Positions 8,006 through 12,192 of a stretch of 12,192 nt of DNA are shown here, in pieces (the first letter of the stretch is position 1; each line of letters starts with the position of its first letter). The stretch is taken from positions 1 to 12,192 of the forward strand of contig JAUYDU010000251.1 in assembly GCA_030691665.1 (NCBI GenBank), read 5' to 3'. This DNA comes from Chloroflexota bacterium. GTDB taxonomy: Bacteria; Chloroflexota; Dehalococcoidia; SM23-28-2. Both the position numbers and the translations under genes were made by a program. The notes beneath the pieces were generated by a model. The model was not told the origin of the DNA. It saw nothing but the letters and a program-made list of their open reading frames with translations, and searched no databases.

Positions 8006-8034
8006 ATTGTGATGCAACGATGGTCCGTTGTCAA
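8006..8034 (-). promoter_or_regulatory. Candidate sigma-70-type promoter for the transport/catabolic operon
   Basis: On the minus strand a perfect TTGACA (8029-8034) is followed after 17 bp by CACAAT (8006-8011, four of six matches to TATAAT). The predicted transcription start near 7998 gives a leader of about 100 nt before the lipoprotein gene, which is the first gene of the same-strand cluster. The -10 half overlaps a repeated TTGCATCAC motif. Confidence 0.45.
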
Positions 8035-8086
8035 GTGGTGACTTTGCATCCCAAGAGACGCATCATATGGCATATTCGTGATGCAA
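8009..8086. promoter_or_regulatory. Repeated GTGATGCAA motifs, possible operator
   Basis: GTGATGCAA occurs at 8009-8017 and 8078-8086 in the same orientation, 69 bp apart, with an inverted TTGCATC between them at 8044-8050. An additional GCATCA/TGATGC inverted pair spans 8060-8084. The first copy overlaps the -10 and spacer of the predicted operon promoter, where a repressor would act. No regulator gene is in the window, so this is only a candidate. Confidence 0.3.
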
Positions 8087-8259
8087 GGCGGTACAGAGAC
8101 CATTGAGCCCGGAAGCGCACGACGCCGGCAGCCCGCAAGACAGCGAGGGGCATCGATAATAGCCCTGCGCAGGCGCGATGCACCGAAGGTTTCGCCTGTG
8201 GCTCTTGTCGCACAACGGGACGACAGCCCGCCCGCTTGGAACATGTCCGTTGATCCCCT

Positions 8260-8287
8260 GGAGGTTCAGTGGTGCCACTGAACCTCC
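8260..8287. repeat. Perfect 28-bp palindromic hairpin
   Basis: Arms GGAGGTTCAGTGG (8260-8272) and CCACTGAACCTCC (8275-8287) are perfect complements around a central TG. RNA from either strand would form a very stable hairpin. There is no T-run on either side, so a standard intrinsic terminator is not indicated. It lies between the endonuclease gene and the operon promoter, both read in the same direction, where a transcription block or a dimeric protein site would make sense. Confidence 0.7.
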
Positions 8288-8458
8288 CGCCGCAGGCTTC
8301 CAGATTGCACATTCCGCTGGTTTGTTCAGCTCCAACGACTCATCTGCCTGGCCAACGAGCGTGTTGGCGACGGCCCTCCAGCGAATCTTCTGGTCCTTCC
8401 GGGAGGGCGCCAGTCACGCGGCAGCCAAACAGACACGCTGAAGGCCTGTTCCGTCTAC

Positions 8459-8612
8459 TAAACCAAAGCCAAGGTGAAACCCGCAGGCTCACTGATGCGG
8501 TCAAGCGCCGCTGTCGCATTGCCTTGCAGGCGAAGGCCGCTGCACTCACTCCACGCACCTATCAGGTCTCCCAGTGGCAAACCCATGTAGATCTCATCTT
8601 GGCTTTGGTTTA
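8459..8612. mobile_element. MITE-like element, copy 1 (154 bp with both TA copies)
   Basis: The outermost TA dinucleotides bound a 154-bp unit. Including one base outside each TA, the ends read CTAAACCAAAGCCAAGGTGA on the left and, as reverse complement, CTAAACCAAAGCCAAGATGA on the right, so the terminal inverted repeats match at 19 of 20 positions. No transposase is encoded. About 30 bp at each end recur in reverse orientation at 9643-9726, while the interiors differ in length and sequence. TA at both edges, supported by the reconstruction of copy 2, fits the IS630/Tc1-mariner type of target duplication. The element starts or ends 61 bp past the stop of the restriction gene. Confidence 0.8.
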
Positions 8613-8673
8613 GTGTCCATCGGCGCTTTCTCTCGAAGCAAGAACTGGGTTCTCATGTTTGTCGCGCAACCCG

Positions 8674-9711
8674 TCATTCCGCTGGCACAAGCATCCAAAT
8701 CCGCTTCAGTGGCAACTCGGCCTTGATGTCCTCAGGTAACTTGTCATAGTTCTGCATCAAACCGTTCACCAAGTCACCTGAATCCCACAGGCGGATCTTG
8801 AAGAATCCTTTCCTGGCCTCAGTGAGGACAGACTGCTTGAATCCACCCCAGGCGACCAGAAGGCCGTGTTCGGCTCCGAAGCTCTGCACCGTACCCTGGA
8901 GTGCTCGGAGGATATCAACGTCGACTGGTTGGTCGCTCGATTTGACTTGAACGCAGAGTCTCGGTGGGTCAAACCCCATCAGCCCTTGCCCCGCTATGAT
9001 GTCCACCCCACCGTCAGCTCCGGGCGACGCCATTTCGGTCTTGTAGCCTTGCGCGTTCAACAAGCCGGTAACGAGCCGCGCCAGGTCATGGCCTCGGAAC
9101 CGCTGGCCGATGTATGTGCCAATTTGATCCCGTGTGAATTCTTCGAGGTCTTGGGGGGGTTCCGCATCAACGACCGGTTCTGCAATTTCAGATGGAGTTG
9201 ATGGTAGCTTGGAAGTCCTTCCCTCAAGGATCGCTTGAATCCGCTCCTCCGCGTTGTTGCGCTGGATCTGACAAACGGTCTTGAATGCACCGAGGGAGAA
9301 AAGCAAATCCCGATCGAACGACTGGCGAGGCAGGTCCTTTCTGATCCACTTCACTTGACGAGTGTGTCGCGCGTCTGGTGGAAGCTCAGGCCGGTACTGA
9401 TATGGGCTGGTAATCTTGCCGATTGCAATGGCTCTCTGCCGCTTGAGCGGTAGAACAACCAAGTCGCCCAGTTCAATCTTGTATTTGAAAGCCCAGATTT
9501 GACCTACCCAGTTGGCAATCCGCGCAGGCTTGGCGTCCGGTTGCTTCTCGAAGAACAGCGCCTCCAGCGCTTCTCGTGTCTTGACGGTGCTGAGATCAGG
9601 TAATTCCTCCCAACCGATGACCACTACGTTCTTCTCTAGAGCTAAACCAAAGCCAACGTGGGATCTACATGGTCGCCCCTTGGCGTGCCATGGCAGGTCT
9701 GCGGGTTTCAT
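8674..9711 (-). CDS. Mrr-type restriction endonuclease, 5' end displaced by a MITE insertion
   Basis: The open frame has 345 codons. Residues 24-165 are an N-terminal domain common in stand-alone Mrr-type proteins (ALEKNVVVIGWEELP, VGQIWAF, GDLVVLPLK, AIAIGKI, FDRDLLFSLGAF, CQIQRNNAEERI). Residues about 190-345 are the Mrr catalytic domain of the PD-(D/E)xK fold, with Asp237 in GADGGVDII and Gln255-x-Lys257 in CVQVKSS. Enzymes of this type cut DNA, often methylated DNA, and need no partner methylase; none is seen. Residues 1-23 (MKPADLPWHAKG...) are not native: they are encoded by the MITE at 9643-9726. The original start is at 9775, and the native N-terminus survives upstream of the element. 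The present protein must either start at the element's ATG 9711 or not be made. The catalytic domain is intact, so activity depends on whether the N-terminal loss is tolerated. Confidence 0.85.
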   Translation of the reverse strand: MKPADLPWHAKGRPCRSHVGFGLALEKNVVVIGWEELPDLSTVKTREALEALFFEKQPDAKPARIANWVGQIWAFKYKIELGDLVVLPLKRQRAIAIGKITSPYQYRPELPPDARHTRQVKWIRKDLPRQSFDRDLLFSLGAFKTVCQIQRNNAEERIQAILEGRTSKLPSTPSEIAEPVVDAEPPQDLEEFTRDQIGTYIGQRFRGHDLARLVTGLLNAQGYKTEMASPGADGGVDIIAGQGLMGFDPPRLCVQVKSSDQPVDVDILRALQGTVQSFGAEHGLLVAWGGFKQSVLTEARKGFFKIRLWDSGDLVNGLMQNYDKLPEDIKAELPLKRIWMLVPAE

Positions 9712-9726
9712 CCTGGTTTTAGTTTA
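9643..9726. mobile_element. MITE-like element, copy 2, inserted in the restriction endonuclease gene
   Basis: An 84-bp unit bounded by TA at 9643-9644 and 9725-9726. Its left end (CTAAACCAAAGCCAACGTGG from 9642) and its right end (reverse complement CTAAACTAAAACCAGGATGA from 9727) match the right and left ends of copy 1, so the orientation is opposite. The subterminal blocks GAAACCCGCAG and CCATGTAGATC are also shared, but about 70 bp of interior are absent, so this is a shorter variant. Deleting 82 bp (9643-9724) leaves one TA and joins codons GAA GAC CTA to GCT CTA GAG, restoring the host gene frame. That identifies TA as the duplicated target. Confidence 0.85.
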
Positions 9727-9775
9727 GGTCTTCGCGCTCACCGAGTTTGCCAGCTCGCACGAGCCATACAGCCAT
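9719..9775 (-). pseudogene. Detached native 5' end of the Mrr-type endonuclease gene
   Basis: On the minus strand GGGAGGT (9782-9788) stands 6 bases before ATG 9775. The frame reads MAVWLVRAGKLGERED, the expected beginning of this endonuclease family, then LN and a TAA stop (9719-9721) inside the MITE. Without the element the reading would continue ...ERED-L-ALEKNVVVIGW into the main frame, giving a protein of about 339 residues. As it stands it can only give an 18-residue peptide, whose translation ends 7 nt before the downstream ATG 9711. Confidence 0.85.
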
Positions 9776-9843
9776 CAGGACACCTCCCTTGGTTTGCACC
9801 TTGGGATCTCAATGCCGGCGTAGGTTGTCATTTGTGGATACTC

Positions 9844-9873
9844 TTGTGATAAGAAAGCCAGGCGCATTATACT
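9844..9873 (+). promoter_or_regulatory. Candidate promoter of the HEVGH metallopeptidase gene
   Basis: TTGTGA (9844-9849), 18 bp, then TATACT (9868-9873, five of six). A second option is TTGTCA (9825-9830), 17 bp, GATAAG (9848-9853). The first overlaps the opposing -10 of the Mrr-type gene, so the two divergent genes may compete for polymerase. Neither can be proved from sequence. Confidence 0.35.
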
Positions 9874-9894
9874 ACTTGGCGGCCCACGGATAAA
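9866..9894 (-). promoter_or_regulatory. Candidate promoter of the Mrr-type gene
   Basis: A perfect TATAAT on the minus strand (9866-9871) is preceded at 17 bp by TTTATC (9889-9894), a weak -35 with three of six matches. The predicted start near 9859 gives a leader of about 85 nt to the original ATG 9775, so the MITE does not separate this promoter from the gene's native ribosome site. Confidence 0.4.
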
Positions 9895-9988
9895 TCCGTT
9901 TGTGCCTAGCGCTCTAGCCGGGGGGAGTCATATGGCAACTCCTCTGTGGATCACGTATGCGTGGAAGGTTGGTGCTCGAGGAGGTGCC

Positions 9989-10765
9989 ATGTCCAGCATA
10001 GGTGCCAAGTGCAGGATCGTGGGAACAGACGACATACGCATTATCGAGTTGGGATTGCATCCTGTGGTCCAGTCTTTCCTCAAAGAACTCCGTGCCAAGA
10101 TACCAGTCAACTACTATGACCAGCGCAAGTGCCCGTACCCAGACTACACCAATACACCCGCTTGGTTCCAGCCTTCCCCTTCAAGGAGCCAAGCCGACGA
10201 ATACCGAATCTGGCTAGACGTTCAGCGCCTCGGGGGTGATTTGGCGGACACCATCGCACATGAAGTGGGACATGCCTTGATTCATCACAAGGGTGTCCGA
10301 GGTCTGAAGTACGTCGATAACCAACCCAACGCTCAAGACATCGCGAACCGTGTGGGTGACATTCTGGAAGATCCGTGGGTGGAGAGGATTCTTAGGGAGC
10401 AAGGTGTGGACAGGACGAGGCATGACGAGTTAATGGTCCACGGGTTTGTCTTGAATCTGAAGGCGCTGCGATCGTCGTTCGCTTATGAACCACGTCGGAT
10501 GGAGGCTCACCTCTGCCACAGATACGTCGTCACCAAGCTGGAATTAGGGACGGGGAGATTCCAGAGCGACAGATTCTCGGGTCTTGGCTTCGAGCAGATA
10601 TGGGCAGCACTTGCGCAATCTGATGTGACTAGAGCGCGAGCATCTGAGATACACGACTACTTGGAGAAGAATCCTCCAACCGACCGGCTGACGTACAAGG
10701 CAGCAGCAACACAAGTCATCAGCATACTGGAACTGGATAGCACAGTTCTTGTACCATCGAATTGA
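9989..10765 (+). CDS. HExxH zinc metallopeptidase-like protein of unknown function
   Basis: From ATG 9989 the product has 258 residues. This start is chosen for AGGAGGT 3 bases upstream; ATG 9932 (GGGGGAG 4 bases upstream, 277 residues) is a real alternative and ATG 9902 is weaker. Residues 91-95 are HEVGH inside LADTIAHEVGHALIHHKG, the zinc-binding and catalytic Glu motif. About 32 residues further on, DILEDPWVERILREQG carries Glu127-Asp128, where gluzincin-type proteins often place the third metal ligand. There is no signal peptide or membrane segment, so the protein should be cytoplasmic. The family could not be named; an ImmA/IrrE-like regulatory protease is one possibility, but the ED...E pattern differs. 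It is divergent from the Mrr-type gene, and its stop directly abuts a transposase fragment in the same frame, so the last residues may have been altered by that insertion. Confidence 0.75.
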   Translation: MSSIGAKCRIVGTDDIRIIELGLHPVVQSFLKELRAKIPVNYYDQRKCPYPDYTNTPAWFQPSPSRSQADEYRIWLDVQRLGGDLADTIAHEVGHALIHHKGVRGLKYVDNQPNAQDIANRVGDILEDPWVERILREQGVDRTRHDELMVHGFVLNLKALRSSFAYEPRRMEAHLCHRYVVTKLELGTGRFQSDRFSGLGFEQIWAALAQSDVTRARASEIHDYLEKNPPTDRLTYKAAATQVISILELDSTVLVPSN

Positions 10766-11029
10766 AACCCCAGCACCGACACCGTCAGCCGCTTTGAGGC
10801 CGAGGTGCCCACCCACCCGAAGAACCTGGAGGGACTGGCACGCCTGAATGCCCAGTGGGTGCAGAAGGGGATGGCCCGCGCAACCCGCCGGCGCATCATC
10901 TTGGACATGGACAACTCGAAGAGCCCTGTGTATGGCGAACGATAATGGGCCGCCTACAATGGTCACTTCGGTAGTGTCTGTTATCACCCGATCTTCGTGT
11001 TCAACCAGTTCGGGGATCGGTGTTCGCTA
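10766..11029 (+). pseudogene. IS1380-family transposase fragment, decayed
   Basis: The frame following the upstream stop reads STDTVSRFEAEVP...LARLNAQWV...RRRIILDMDNSKSPVYGER, a stop (TAA, 10943-10945), then WAAYNGHFGSVCYHP and IFVFNQFGDRCSL. This matches the region of IS1380-type DDE transposases around the first catalytic Asp (LDMD), including the characteristic YNGHFG.CYHP.FVFNQFGD. The in-frame stop falls where the family has a GEQEG-like sequence, and two residues seem lost after FGD. The N-terminal quarter, the rest of the catalytic domain and both IS ends are missing. It is therefore a dead internal fragment of about 260 bp lodged between two genes. The exact boundaries are uncertain; the right edge merges with the end of the membrane-protein gene on the other strand. 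Confidence 0.8.
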
Positions 11030-11587
11030 TGGATCGAACCTATGGCCAGCAAGCACTAGCAGTGTCCCAACTACATACATGGTCACGACTATTCGGTCTG
11101 CCCAGCGGGTATTCTGCTCCACTTTCCCTCTTCGGGCCTCGACATCAGACATAAGTTGGTCTCCCGCTCTCATGAGTTCTGTCTCATCCTTTGAGTCCCA
11201 TTCAGTACGCTGGGCGGCACTTGGCTCTCTGCCTTTGGCTGCGATCCAGATGTTTCTTAGCCTCTCCAGGGCGTATGTCCGCCTCGACGAATCTAGGTCG
11301 CCTTGAACCCGCTGTGCCCACCCCAGATATCCAGATTCTTGCCCCGATTGACCGCCCTCAGGTAGCTGGTCCATAAAACCAATCGTCCTTTGCATGTAGG
11401 CGACAGCGTCCATGATCCGCCGCAGAGTCAAGCAGGTCAATTGGCCGTCCTCTGCTCGTGCTTTACCATCTAGCGCTCTGCGCAGTGCCAAGAAAGACTG
11501 CTCTTGTCTTTGCCCCCACATCTCCCGGACGATCCAGCTAACCAACAAGATTGAGCCTCCTAGAACTTGCACCCAAAAACTTGCCAT
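11027..11587 (-). CDS. Small membrane protein with two predicted helices, unknown function
   Basis: The start at 11587 is preferred: AGGTGG lies 3-4 bases upstream and a membrane segment follows at once, whereas the longer open frame from 11716 adds 43 residues without such features. The 186-residue product has a hydrophobic stretch at about 5-24 (VLGGSILLVSWIVREMWG), a hydrophilic, charged middle of about 140 residues rich in Arg, Glu and Gln with likely helical or coiled-coil character, and a second hydrophobic stretch at 165-182 (IVVTMYVVGTLLVLAG). No known family is recognised. The last residues (GHRFDP) are encoded at the junction with the transposase fragment, so the native C-terminus may have been replaced. 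It is convergent with the metallopeptidase gene. Confidence 0.6.
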   Translation of the reverse strand: MASFWVQVLGGSILLVSWIVREMWGQRQEQSFLALRRALDGKARAEDGQLTCLTLRRIMDAVAYMQRTIGFMDQLPEGGQSGQESGYLGWAQRVQGDLDSSRRTYALERLRNIWIAAKGREPSAAQRTEWDSKDETELMRAGDQLMSDVEARRGKVEQNTRWADRIVVTMYVVGTLLVLAGHRFDP

Positions 11588-12192
11588 GACCCACCTACCT
11601 GTTCTCCAATTGTCGAGGCAGAGTGAGAATTCCCACCAGGCGGACGAGCGGGTCTGACCCAATGGCGCGAAAGTGTCCCGGCCGCCCTCTTGCGAAATGT
11701 GAAAGGCATGCGGCACTTCTCCACTGTCACCAGAGTCCTCTCAGTTTCTTGACCCGTCACCATGCATTGCATGCAGCATCTATCGTAATCGCACCTGGGC
11801 GCGTTGTACAACGGGTCTCGTCTGCAACCCTCTCCGCGGAGAATCTGATCAATAGGTACAAATCGCAGGAGCAAAGGCTTGCGTTGTACCAAGTGCCTCA
11901 CCACGTGTTCTTGGGATCAGATTGGACTACAACACATACAGTCAATTTGTGACCTTGGGAGCACCGCCCGGCTCGTCCATCGGACTGAGGCGCTGGGCCG
12001 GTTCTGCAATGCGTTGGCAGTGCAGCTATCGCCCGTAAGGGTAGAGCTCCACGCCATGAAAGGCCCGGCCCGACTGTATACCACTTGGGTGTCAGGCTCT
12101 CCCCTCCGAAACGCCGATTGTCATGCACTTCGTCCCCGCACGCGGTGGACGCTCTGCCGGAAGCCCGCTGTGACGGGCCACTCAGGGGGCTG
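11588..12192. other. Right-edge stretch with no supportable gene
   Basis: Open frames of up to about 110 codons exist on both strands. They lack good ribosome sites, recognisable motifs or a coding-like composition. A minus-strand frame (11898 to the edge) and a plus-strand frame (about 11849 to the edge) stay open at the right end, so the tail of a gene lying beyond cannot be excluded. A 12-bp perfect palindrome, CGTTGTACAACG, lies at 11802-11813, with a partial copy (GCGTTGTACC) near 11881. The promoter of the membrane-protein gene should be here but no convincing one was found. Confidence 0.5.

Larger units (their letters stand above)
8035..8673. other. Long stretch without a convincing gene
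   Basis: Several open frames of 60-115 codons cross this stretch on both strands. None has a recognisable domain or a good ribosome site, and the codon use looks random. The supportable contents are the upstream operator-like repeats (to 8086), a perfect palindrome at 8260-8287 and a MITE-like element at 8459-8612. It separates the operon promoter from the 3' end of the restriction endonuclease gene, which is transcribed toward it. Confidence 0.6.

Noticed and set aside
8269..8613. Plus-strand 114-codon frame ending exactly at the end of MITE copy 1
   Set aside because: The second half is element sequence read by chance, and the stop is formed by the terminal repeat. Copy 2 has stops in the corresponding frame, so no protein is conserved.
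11018..11045. GGTTCGATCC on the minus strand, resembling a tRNA T-loop
   Set aside because: The flanking bases cannot form a T-stem, and no acceptor, D or anticodon arms are found. The sequence is the end of the membrane-protein gene and transposase fragment.
11560..11904. Minus-strand 114-codon frame upstream of the membrane-protein gene
   Set aside because: It is Cys/Arg-rich with no motif or ribosome site, and it overlaps the start of the better-supported membrane-protein gene in another frame.

Overview
The window looks like a bacterial chromosome fragment, most plausibly from a Chloroflexota lineage of the SAR202/Dehalococcoidia type. That assignment is an inference. It rests on two enolase-superfamily paralogs side by side (SAR202 genomes are known for expanded enolase paralogs), a lipoprotein with a long Thr-Pro linker of the kind common in Chloroflexota, and a fairly high GC content judged by eye. 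No rRNA, tRNA or CRISPR array was seen.

Positions 1-8034, all minus strand, form one catabolic/transport locus. In transcription order (right to left) it holds a candidate promoter (about 8006-8034), a family-5 substrate-binding lipoprotein (5867-7897), a stem-loop (5784-5821), two oligopeptide-type ABC permeases (4790-5728 and 3886-4773), a complete enolase-superfamily enzyme (2513-3670), a truncated D-2-hydroxyacid dehydrogenase (1779-2345), a DHDPS/aldolase-family enzyme (822-1766) and a second enolase-superfamily enzyme cut by the window edge (1-755). Together they fit uptake of a small carboxylated compound, dehydration by an enolase-type dehydratase and cleavage or further dehydration by a class I aldolase-type enzyme. 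An acid-sugar pathway is the best guess. No ABC ATPase gene is present.

Positions 8035-8673 hold no convincing gene. They contain a perfect 13-bp-arm palindrome (8260-8287) and a 154-bp MITE-like element with near-perfect terminal inverted repeats (8459-8612).

Positions 8674-9775 carry an Mrr-type restriction endonuclease gene whose original 5' end has been split by a second, shorter copy of the same element (9643-9726). Removing 82 bp (one TA copy plus the element) restores a continuous open frame with a normal N-terminus and a strong ribosome binding site. In the present sequence the original start reads into a stop inside the element, and the element supplies a new ATG for the rest of the gene. 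This is the most interesting observation here.

From about 9776 to 11029 a divergent promoter region leads to a plus-strand HEVGH metallopeptidase-like gene (9989-10765). It is followed directly by a decayed IS1380-family transposase fragment (10766-11029). A minus-strand two-helix membrane protein of unknown function (11027-11587) abuts the fragment. The remaining 600 bp to the right edge contain no gene that can be supported. The right third therefore looks like accessory DNA (restriction, mobile elements, decay), in contrast to the ordered operon on the left.
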